The translations under genes were made by a program, and so were the position numbers. From the IMG/VR virus record IMGVR_UViG_3300030090_002467, positions 1 to 25,939 of that record: a stretch of 25,939 nt of DNA; one strand, written 5' to 3'. Positions 19,648 to 25,939 of this stretch are shown piece by piece. Positions within the stretch are counted from its first letter, which is position 1. The number at the start of each line of letters is the position of its first letter. The notes under the pieces are model-generated. The model was given only the letters and a program-made list of their open reading frames with translations, did not search any database and was not told the origin of the DNA. This DNA is from a virus.

Positions 19648-20919
19648 ATGAGCGTAGAAGTTACAACAACATCTGGAAATACTGTAACCGCTACGGTTTC
19701 AGGCGGTACTAGCGTTACGTTTTCTTCATCATCTAGTTCTGTATCTGTAACCCCGACATCTAAAACAAGTGTTTCGGTTACTGAAAAAGGTCCAAAGGGA
19801 GACACTGGCGCTACAGGCGCAACGGGTGCTACAGGCGCTACAGGTGCTACAGGAGCTGCTGGTCCAACTTATAATATTTCTTGTGTTGATGGGGATAATT
19901 CTGACGAAGAAAAAATTAGATTAACGGGTAGCGATTCTTCTACAGATGATATAGTTTTAGAAGCTGGCACTGGATTAAGCATAGCTAGATCTTCAGACAA
20001 AATAACTTTTACGAATACTGTTAGTGATACAAATACGCAGTTGTCTGATGAACAAGTTCAAGATATTGTTGGTGCAATGTTTACTGGTAATACAGAAACT
20101 AGAATTAGCGCAACATATCAAGATGCTGACGGAACTATTGATCTTGCAGTTGATGATATGACGAACGCTGTAACTTCAATAGTTGCAGGTGACGGTATAG
20201 ATGTAAGTAGCTCAACGGGTGATGTTACTATTACTGCAGAAGACGCCTCTACTACAAATTCAGGTATAGTAGAGTTAGCTACTACCGCTGAAACTACAAC
20301 TGGCACAGACGCTACTAAGGCTGTTACTCCAGACGGTTTAAAAGATGGTTATGAAGGAAGTTCAAACGTAGTTACTACAGGCGCTTTAAATAGCGGATCT
20401 ATTTCATCTGGCTTTGGTAATATAGATATAGGCTCTAGTACGTTTGATACTACAGGAGATGTAAGTACAGGGATAATTACCCCCACAGCAATTAAACATA
20501 CTATAAGCGGTGATTCTGCAGGTGAGTACGGATCTGGTGCTGAAATACTATACGGTATAAGCGATGACAGCGTTACCGCTGGAGCTATATATGTTTTAAG
20601 AAATGGTGTATGGACGTTAATTGATGCTGACACTGAAACCACAACTACTCCATTAGCTGCAGTTGCAACGGTTGCAGCAGCAGCTTCAGACTCTTCAGCT
20701 GGTATGCTTATAAGGGGGAGTGTTACTTTAAGTGGTGCATATATTGCAGGAACTGATAAAGAAGGAGCTCCAGTTTACGCATCAACAACTGCTGGAAGGG
20801 CTACGCTTACAGCTCCTTCTGGTTCAGGCGATTTTGTTAGACTGCTTGGGCACTCTTTTAATGTAGGTGATAAAAAGATGTTTTTTAATCCAGATAACAC
20901 TTTTGTAGAAATAGCTTAA
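19648..20919 (+). CDS. Tail fibre protein with a collagen-like stretch (423 aa)
   Basis: The Ser/Thr/Val-rich N-terminus leads to GPKGDTGATGATGATGATGA at about residues 48-70, an uninterrupted Gly-X-Y run that trimerises as a collagen helix. After a beta-rich middle, NSGIVELATTAETTTGTDAT followed by KAVTPDGLKDG (about 206-236) matches the Phage_fiber_2-type repeat of long tail fibres. The C-terminal part (GAIYVLRNGVWTLIDAD onward) is a beta-rich probable tip. The protein should be a trimeric receptor-binding fibre. It lies 9 bp after the adaptor gene, and its stop overlaps the next start. Confidence 0.8.
   Translation: MSVEVTTTSGNTVTATVSGGTSVTFSSSSSSVSVTPTSKTSVSVTEKGPKGDTGATGATGATGATGATGAAGPTYNISCVDGDNSDEEKIRLTGSDSSTDDIVLEAGTGLSIARSSDKITFTNTVSDTNTQLSDEQVQDIVGAMFTGNTETRISATYQDADGTIDLAVDDMTNAVTSIVAGDGIDVSSSTGDVTITAEDASTTNSGIVELATTAETTTGTDATKAVTPDGLKDGYEGSSNVVTTGALNSGSISSGFGNIDIGSSTFDTTGDVSTGIITPTAIKHTISGDSAGEYGSGAEILYGISDDSVTAGAIYVLRNGVWTLIDADTETTTTPLAAVATVAAAASDSSAGMLIRGSVTLSGAYIAGTDKEGAPVYASTTAGRATLTAPSGSGDFVRLLGHSFNVGDKKMFFNPDNTFVEIA
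19807..19860 (+). repeat. 9-bp tandem repeats encoding Gly-Ala-Thr
   Basis: Six 9-bp units of the form GG(C/T/A)GC(T/A)(A/G)C(A/G/T) encode GAT five times and GAA once. Units 1 and 4 are identical (GGCGCTACA), as are units 3 and 5 (GGTGCTACA). Replication slippage could change the collagen length. Confidence 0.85.
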
Positions 20920-21647
20920 TGCCAGATTTATATTCAAATACAGACGATGGGCAAATCTTTGTAAATAATGCTAGTTCATGGGCTGGCGCAAGAGACGCTA
21001 CTGCTGGTACTTTAACTGCAACCGCTTCTGGGTCAAGCGCTTTTACAAGCGCAAGGAGGTCAACAGGAAGATCTGGACTTGTTTACGGAGTATATAGATC
21101 GTTTATGTATTTTGATACTTCTAGTATTACAAGCTCTGTAGCTTCTGCTACTATAAAAATATATGGATTTTCTGGCAATGACGGTAGTATTATAGCAGTA
21201 AAAAGTACAGCTTTTGGAGGAGATGGTGAAACAGCTTTACAAAGCACAGATTTTAATAATATATCTGGATTTTCAGCTGGCAGTAGTTTAGATGGTAGCG
21301 CTACAGTTTATGCTCCTCAAATATTAACGACAAACTGGAGCACTACAGCATACAACAGTATGACTGGAACAAGCGATCTTAAAACTGACATGCAAAATGA
21401 CGATGTAGTGATAATCTGTTTTATGGATTACACTCATGATTATTTAAACTCTGCTTTAACATCTGACCTTACTTTAAATATAGGCGGGCAATATACTGAA
21501 TTTGGAGGTTCCAGTACAACTAAAGATCCATATATAGAATACACTTTAGCGGGATATGGCAATAACGTAAATGGTGTTGCGGCAGCAAACATAAGTAAGG
21601 TAAAAGGCGTAGCAACAGCTAGCATAGATAAAATAATAGGAGTTTAA
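20919..21647 (+). CDS. Adhesin-like fibre protein with short C-terminal repeats (242 aa)
   Basis: The N-terminal two thirds form a beta-sandwich with VYGVYRSFMYFDTSSITSSV, then ATIKIYGFSGNDG and WSTTAYNSM. This is the layout of DNRLRE- or carbohydrate-binding-like domains (R.fl.FDtS.i.....a.l.l) found on surface proteins. The C-terminus carries three related units: VNGVAAANISK, VKGVATASIDK and IIGV. Such K-[IV]-x-GV-A-x-A-x-I repeats cap many phage and surface proteins. A role in receptor or glycan binding at the fibre tip is likely but not proved. It overlaps the fibre gene by one base. Confidence 0.65.
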   Translation: MPDLYSNTDDGQIFVNNASSWAGARDATAGTLTATASGSSAFTSARRSTGRSGLVYGVYRSFMYFDTSSITSSVASATIKIYGFSGNDGSIIAVKSTAFGGDGETALQSTDFNNISGFSAGSSLDGSATVYAPQILTTNWSTTAYNSMTGTSDLKTDMQNDDVVIICFMDYTHDYLNSALTSDLTLNIGGQYTEFGGSSTTKDPYIEYTLAGYGNNVNGVAAANISKVKGVATASIDKIIGV

Positions 21648-21653
21648 ATAAAC

Positions 21654-21661
21654 TATATTTG
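21654..21661 (+). promoter_or_regulatory. Bacteroidota -7 promoter element TATATTTG, leaderless type, before the T9SS-cargo gene
   Basis: TATATTTG is followed by CAAT and then ATG 21666, the same 4-nt spacing as at 6685/6697. The message would start at or next to the ATG. There is no clear -33 TTTG upstream. Confidence 0.65.
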
Positions 21662-21665
21662 CAAT

Positions 21666-24134
21666 ATGAAAAAACTATTATTCGCTTTATTTTTAATCCC
21701 TTCTATTTTATTTGCTCAACCATCTATTGATAGCCTTTGTACTGGCGTTCAAAACCTTCAAGGTCAAATTGATTGTTTTCCTTTTGCGCCAAACCAAGGA
21801 CAGCTTCAAGTTATGTGGACTATCGTTGAACCTAATTGCAATCCAGTTGGGTTTTATAGAGGAGATGATTTAAACAACCTTCAATTTGTGCCTTATGGCC
21901 CTTGGTTTAATGGAAGTTTTTATGGGGGTGTTTCATCTTCGCCTGTATCTAATGACGAGTATTATTTTATAGTGGAGTCTCCTAACAATATTATGGATAC
22001 ACTTGTAGTTGAAAATCCAAACTGCGGTGTAGGATGCTTAGATTCTTTAGCAACAAACTATAATCCTTTTGCTGGTATAGAAAGTGAATTTGGAGAGTCT
22101 TGTCAGTATGGTGAAGTATCAGAGTGCGGGAATGTATTTACACAAAAAGTTTATGTAAGTATTACAGCAGATACATACTCTCAGTGGGAAACAAGTTGGG
22201 AGATAGTTACAACAGATAGCATACCAATTGTTCTTGCTAGTGAAGATATAGGTTTTTATCAAACAGAGGGACTAACTGTGACAACTGAATACTGTATACC
22301 TCTTGGTGTAGAGTTTACTTTTAATATATATGATACATATGGTGATGGACTTGCAGGATCTACAACAGGAGGTTTTACCGATGGAGATGTTCTTGTTTAC
22401 ACAGAATGCGGCAACACTATATATAGCATACTTCCATTTGAGGGTCAAAATCCTGACTACGGATATGAAGCTATTAGCGAACCCAATTTACTAAACCCCT
22501 GTCCGCCAGACAATCCGCCATTTGGCTGCTTAGATCCAGACTACTTAGAGTTTAACTCTCTTGCTACAAACAATGATTCTACTTTATGTGTAACTCCTGC
22601 AGTTCAAGGTTGTCTTAATGAAGAGGCTTTTAATTATGATCCAGAAGCAAACATCATGGATTACATACCTGAGTGTGAATACACCCTGATGTTATTTGAC
22701 GGAGGTGGAGATGGATGGGATGGATCTTACTTAGGTGTTGTGCAAGACGGTCAGCCTATTGGTGCATTCACTTGTACAGAAGAACAAGCATTTTATGACA
22801 TAACAGTTAGCTCTCAAACTCACGTTGAGTTTACATTTTATGAAGTAGAGTTTGGTAGTTTCTTCGGCGAGGGAGGCACAAGTACTGATGTATCACAGTG
22901 TGGCTTTAAGTTAATAAGTCCAAACGGCAATATTGTTTTTGAAAAAGGAACTAATCCATGGCTTAATCCAATAGAACCCAGTGAAGTGTACACTCCCTAC
23001 TTAAGGTGTGGTAATTACTGTGAGCCTTATACGTATGGTTGCACAGATGAAAACGCACAGAACTACAATGGTGATGTTAACACAGAGGATGGTAGTTGTT
23101 ATTATCAAGCTGGATGTGCACAAGCTGGTTATTTAGAATATTACACTCAAGGCTATGAGGCTGATTTTGATGACGGTAGTTGTAATACTATAGCTGTGTT
23201 TGGCTGTACAGATGAAGAAGCATTTAACTACAACTCAGAAGCAAACGTAGATAATGAAGGCTGTATTCCTGTAGTTCTAGGGTGTATGAATCCTCTAGCA
23301 TATAACTATTTGCCATCTGCAAATGAGGATGACGGTAGTTGTATACCTTATATATATGGCTGTATGGATCCATCAGCTTACAACTACGATCCAAATGCAA
23401 ATATAGATGATGGTGAGTGTGAGCCTTTTGTATACGGTTGTACTGACAACACTATGTTTAATTACAATCCTGCTGCAAATGCCGAATACGACCCTTCTAA
23501 TTGTCAGCCTTACGTTTATGGCTGCACTGACCCTAGCATGCTTAACTATAACTTATCCGCTAACACAGAAGATTTTAGCTGTATCCCTTACATTTATGGC
23601 TGTACTGATAGCACTGCCCTTAATTACGATGAGTTGGCTAATACAGACAACGGCTCGTGTATTGAAGTATTAGTTGACTGTATGGACCCTAATGCTTTTA
23701 ATTACAATGAGTTAGCTAACACTTCTAATGAAGAAGCGTGTTTGTATGATGCTGGATGCATTACTGGTGCTGGAAATCCTTACTGGTTAAACGACGGATG
23801 CTATGCTTGGATTATAGACATTGACCCATACTGCTGTGAAGTTAGCTGGGATGAAACGTGTGTAGACCTATATTCTTACTGTGAGCAAGGGTGGCCACAA
23901 GGAGTGCTAGAAACCACAAGAGATATAAATGTATATCCTAACCCAACAAACGACTTACTAAACATACAAGCTCCATCTGGGGCTATTACAAGCGTATATA
24001 ACGCATTTGGACAAGTCGTAATAGAGGGGACCATAGACAAAGTTATAAACCTTTCAGAACTCTCTAATAGCGTGTATCAGGTTGTCATTCAATATAACGG
24101 AAGAACTATAATTAAAAAAATAATTAAATCATGA
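21666..24134 (+). CDS. Secreted cysteine-repeat protein with a T9SS type A sorting domain (822 aa)
   Basis: Residues 1-17 (MKKLLFALFLIPSILFA) are a Sec signal peptide with Q18 as the mature start. Twelve repeats of the type GCxDxxAxNYNxxANxDDGSC span the protein, mostly at its C-terminal half; two interposed beta domains carry DTYGDGLAGS and DGGGDGWDGS motifs. A separate cysteine-rich module (DPYCCEVSWDETCVDLYSYC) precedes the last 74 residues. These (INVYPNPTNDLLNIQ, VYNAFGQVV, VYQVVIQYNGRTIIKKIIKS) are a classic Por/T9SS C-terminal sorting domain, which sends proteins across the outer membrane. Such repeat proteins are common in flavobacterial exoproteomes, rarely in phages. It is likely to be shown on the infected cell's surface or shed. 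Confidence 0.88.
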   Translation: MKKLLFALFLIPSILFAQPSIDSLCTGVQNLQGQIDCFPFAPNQGQLQVMWTIVEPNCNPVGFYRGDDLNNLQFVPYGPWFNGSFYGGVSSSPVSNDEYYFIVESPNNIMDTLVVENPNCGVGCLDSLATNYNPFAGIESEFGESCQYGEVSECGNVFTQKVYVSITADTYSQWETSWEIVTTDSIPIVLASEDIGFYQTEGLTVTTEYCIPLGVEFTFNIYDTYGDGLAGSTTGGFTDGDVLVYTECGNTIYSILPFEGQNPDYGYEAISEPNLLNPCPPDNPPFGCLDPDYLEFNSLATNNDSTLCVTPAVQGCLNEEAFNYDPEANIMDYIPECEYTLMLFDGGGDGWDGSYLGVVQDGQPIGAFTCTEEQAFYDITVSSQTHVEFTFYEVEFGSFFGEGGTSTDVSQCGFKLISPNGNIVFEKGTNPWLNPIEPSEVYTPYLRCGNYCEPYTYGCTDENAQNYNGDVNTEDGSCYYQAGCAQAGYLEYYTQGYEADFDDGSCNTIAVFGCTDEEAFNYNSEANVDNEGCIPVVLGCMNPLAYNYLPSANEDDGSCIPYIYGCMDPSAYNYDPNANIDDGECEPFVYGCTDNTMFNYNPAANAEYDPSNCQPYVYGCTDPSMLNYNLSANTEDFSCIPYIYGCTDSTALNYDELANTDNGSCIEVLVDCMDPNAFNYNELANTSNEEACLYDAGCITGAGNPYWLNDGCYAWIIDIDPYCCEVSWDETCVDLYSYCEQGWPQGVLETTRDINVYPNPTNDLLNIQAPSGAITSVYNAFGQVVIEGTIDKVINLSELSNSVYQVVIQYNGRTIIKKIIKS

Positions 24135-24331
24135 GTTACAAAACAAATAAAACAACAAAAAAGCGCATTGATAAGCTTTTAACAAAAAATGCAGAATACC
24201 AAGCTGCAAATGTCTGTGTAACAAACAGTAAAACTAAAAGACAGGAAATTAATAGATACTGTCGTGTAAATTTTATTAATCCTATTAAAGAAATAGATTT
24301 AGATTTTTATAACCGCATAATTTTAGCATGA
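24131..24331 (+). CDS. Small basic hypothetical protein (66 aa)
   Basis: The ATG overlaps the previous stop (ATGA). The product MSYKTNKTTKKRIDKLLTKN onward is basic, with QAANVCVTNSKTKRQEINRY and CRVNFINPIKEIDLDFYNRI. No family was recognised. It is coupled to the T9SS-cargo gene and to the next small gene, so it belongs to the same transcript. Confidence 0.65.
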   Translation: MSYKTNKTTKKRIDKLLTKNAEYQAANVCVTNSKTKRQEINRYCRVNFINPIKEIDLDFYNRIILA

Positions 24332-24513
24332 TGAAAATAGATTGGATAAACAGCTGGAATGCTGGAAACAAAAAAGAAAAATACGAGATCAACCTAAGAA
24401 TAGGTACAGTTACTGTGTTTGAGATTTCATTCTGTCCTTGCCCTTCTTGTAAGACAAAAGGACATTGTAATAAATTTAGACTTATGATCTTAAACTTTGG
24501 ATTTGAATTCTAA
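24328..24513 (+). CDS. Small protein with a CxCxxC cluster (61 aa)
   Basis: The product INSWNAGNKKEKYEINLRIG, then TVTVFEISFCPCPSCKTKGH, then CNKFRLMILNFGFEF has four cysteines (C36, C38, C41, C47) and a histidine in a 12-residue loop between strands, so one zinc or iron site is likely. I recognise the end FRLMILNFGFE from small phage proteins of unknown role. Its start overlaps the previous stop by ATGA and its stop overlaps the barrel gene. Confidence 0.7.
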   Translation: MMKIDWINSWNAGNKKEKYEINLRIGTVTVFEISFCPCPSCKTKGHCNKFRLMILNFGFEF

Positions 24514-25586
24514 TGACACAGAAGAAAGATTTAACTGTATTTGTCTATGCTTTGATCATGATTGTAGCCTTTATATTAGGCAGCACTCTTGACGCAAAAG
24601 GACAGACTTTAAAAAAGACATTTAAGTATGCTACATTCTACACTGCTTTTAGCGGTGGTAACTCTGTAGCTGACGATAATATCTACTCCGTAACAAACGG
24701 CTTGCAGACTGATGTTGTTAAAACCCCATTCGATTACTCTATTACAGCTGGTGTTCGTAAGATTGCTAGGTTTGGGTACGAAAACAGGGCTAATGTGTTT
24801 TATGACGGTACGGAAAAATCTTACAGCGATGCAGCAAACATCGGTAAAGTAAAAGGATTTGAGTTTTTATTTGAGGCTGACTGGCGAAGACAGCAGGGTA
24901 GAAATTTTCTTGATCAGGATTACTTCCTGCGTTATGTAGCGAAAAACTGGATAGCTAAGGTTGAGTACCTTCAAGATGGTTTTGCAGATGTACAATACTT
25001 TGAGGGGTCTCAGAGATTTAGACTTCATGCAAATGATCGTCTTAGTTTTAACATTGGTGTAGCTCAACGTATATCAGAGCCTTACGGGTACGACCCTCTA
25101 GAAGAGTGGGTGTTATCAAATAACAATATACATTATACAAGTTTAGCTATACAAGAAGGCTATACAGTTGACGTACAGGCGGGAGAGTACTTTGCGCCAG
25201 ACGGTACTCTTGTAGCTAATAGCGTTGATGTGTGGGAGCAGGTTATTATACCTCAAGTTATTGATGATTATGTAGCTGCAAAAAGAAGTGAACTGCCTAA
25301 TGTTTGGAATTATTCTGTCGTTTTAGGTTATGATTATTACAAGTACAGCAAAGACTTTTGGGTTCATAGCTGGGCTAGTGTTATGCCATATCATTTAAAA
25401 ACAGATAACGAATTTTCTTTCTTTGAGACCACTGAAGACGAGCAATGGACGGATTACGGATTAGGCCTTATATTTGGGTGGAGATTAAACAAGAGTCTTG
25501 GTGTATTCTTAGAAGGTAAATACAATAAGTATTGGAATCGAGAATGGCATGATTTCTCTGTTGGGCTAAACTATGTAATACTATGA
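24513..25586 (+). CDS. Predicted outer-membrane beta-barrel protein (357 aa)
   Basis: An N-terminal hydrophobic segment (residues 8-24, TVFVYALIMIVAFILGS) and AKGQ suggest a signal peptide. The rest alternates strands with aromatic girdle residues: TFKYATFYTAFSGG, FEFLFEADWRRQ, YFLRYVAKNWIAKVEYLQDG, WNYSVVLGYDYYKYS, WTDYGLGLIFGWRLNKSLGV, FLEGKYNKYWNREWHDFSVG, ending LNYVIL. Paired strands every 10-12 residues and a hydrophobic last strand fit an outer-membrane barrel. I recall highly similar proteins in uncultured marine phages, but no function is known. It overlaps both neighbours, so it is in the T9SS-cargo operon. Roles could be receptor masking, a pore, or lysis. Confidence 0.72.
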   Translation: MTQKKDLTVFVYALIMIVAFILGSTLDAKGQTLKKTFKYATFYTAFSGGNSVADDNIYSVTNGLQTDVVKTPFDYSITAGVRKIARFGYENRANVFYDGTEKSYSDAANIGKVKGFEFLFEADWRRQQGRNFLDQDYFLRYVAKNWIAKVEYLQDGFADVQYFEGSQRFRLHANDRLSFNIGVAQRISEPYGYDPLEEWVLSNNNIHYTSLAIQEGYTVDVQAGEYFAPDGTLVANSVDVWEQVIIPQVIDDYVAAKRSELPNVWNYSVVLGYDYYKYSKDFWVHSWASVMPYHLKTDNEFSFFETTEDEQWTDYGLGLIFGWRLNKSLGVFLEGKYNKYWNREWHDFSVGLNYVIL

Positions 25587-25795
25587 AGGTAAGAAAGAAA
25601 AAAAAATATAATATTGGGGGTAAGACACCTTCTAAGCATTCTATAAGAGGTGTATCTCGTGAAGCTGCAGATAAAAAACTTGATGAGTACTTAAGGTCAC
25701 AGGGTTTTACTTCAGGTCGTAACACAAAAGGAGCTCCACAATATAAATTATTTCAAGACAAAAAAACTAAAGAATATATATTTAGAAAACAGTAA
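25583..25795 (+). CDS. Small basic protein with a GGK motif (70 aa)
   Basis: The start overlaps the barrel stop (ATGA). The product MKVRKKKKYNIGGKTPSKHS and RGVSREAADKKLDEYLRSQG is basic, with a helix and a final strand pair (YKLFQDKKTKEYIFRKQ). The KKKKYNIGGKTP segment matches the YxxGGK motif of the virion genes at 8419 and 9702. Function unknown. Confidence 0.65.
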   Translation: MKVRKKKKYNIGGKTPSKHSIRGVSREAADKKLDEYLRSQGFTSGRNTKGAPQYKLFQDKKTKEYIFRKQ

Positions 25796-25799
25796 AAAA

Positions 25800-25939
25800 A
25801 TGAGACCATTAAAAAAATTTGAAAACGGAGGTGCACCTCAAGGTGGCTCGACCGAACCGAGTTGGAAGTCAGCTGCCAGCGAAGAAGAGCTTGCTAAAAT
25901 AGAGGAGCTTCAGAGTTTAGCAGAGCGAGCACAATATGG
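25800..25939 (+). CDS. N-terminal part of a gene continuing beyond the window, GG-motif protein
   Basis: From ATG 25800 the frame is open to the right edge (46 codons): MRPLKKFENGGAPQGGSTEP onward, ending in an acidic helix ASEEELAKIEELQSLAERAQ. The opening KKFENGG resembles MIVVKKYKDGGK of the gene at 9702. A TATATTTA sequence lies 15 nt upstream (25777-25784), one mismatch from the promoter element, and could be a weak start site. A virion protein is likely. Confidence 0.6.
   Translation, partial: MRPLKKFENGGAPQGGSTEPSWKSAASEEELAKIEELQSLAERAQY

Noticed and set aside
19648-20919. Host collagen-like surface protein rather than a phage fibre
   Set aside because: It has no signal peptide, it contains a Phage_fiber_2-like block, and it sits between baseplate-like and adhesin-like genes in a phage operon.
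23020-23760. Regular repeats suggesting a CRISPR array
   Set aside because: The periodicity is protein-level (GCxDxxAxNYN units in one long frame). The DNA repeats are diverged and spacing varies.
1-25939. Integrase, attachment site, transposase or toxin-antitoxin pair
   Set aside because: No tyrosine or serine recombinase motifs, no flanking terminal inverted repeats and no recognisable toxin or antitoxin family were seen in any frame.

Overview
The window reads as part of a tailed double-stranded DNA phage (or prophage) genome that infects a member of the Bacteroidota, most likely a marine flavobacterium. Four things support this. A large terminase, a portal and tail-fibre genes lie together. 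Four transcription units on the + strand are headed by the Bacteroidota -7 promoter element TATATTTG. Genes start after A-rich leaders with almost no Shine-Dalgarno sequence. Two exported proteins carry Bacteroidota-style signal peptides, and one of them ends in a type IX secretion (T9SS) sorting domain. No integrase, tRNA, rRNA, CRISPR array or insertion sequence was seen. The base composition is AT-rich throughout.

Layout. Positions 1-5149 hold about 21 very small genes, all on the - strand, tightly packed and often overlapping by ATGA. They look like an early or accessory arm read away from a central control region; nine are too short for a 60-residue cutoff and were translated by hand. 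Recognisable members are a Fis-type helix-turn-helix protein, two tandem paralogues (one with an added zinc ribbon), and several families widespread in phages without known function. Between two of these genes (2257-2371) a possible structured RNA is bracketed by a 19-bp direct repeat. Positions 5150-6076 hold no gene: this divergent control region has alternating pyrimidine-purine tracts, repeated TGTTAA boxes and G-rich purine tracts, and is the best candidate for an origin or early/late switch.

From 6077 to the right edge nearly everything is on the + strand. First come a lysozyme/transglycosylase-like protein and four probable virion proteins that carry repeated GG[KR]-type motifs (6077-10229). 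A - strand secreted protein (10241-10831) interrupts them. A small enzyme and regulator block follows (DUF5675-type protein, SNase-type thermonuclease, - strand winged-helix protein, GroES-like co-chaperonin), then a packaging block (possible small terminase, HNH nuclease, HNH relative, zinc protein, large terminase, portal), then receptor-binding genes (baseplate-like, collagen-containing fibre, adhesin-like fibre protein).

The most striking part is 21654-25586. Here a leaderless-type promoter drives an 822-residue, 12-repeat, cysteine-rich protein with a signal peptide and a T9SS sorting domain. Two small genes and a predicted outer-membrane beta-barrel protein follow in overlapping frames. 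Together with the - strand secreted protein, this suggests the phage sends its own proteins to the surface of the infected cell, or presents host-type surface modules on the virion. No major capsid protein or tape measure was recognised, so part of the structural set probably lies beyond the right edge.
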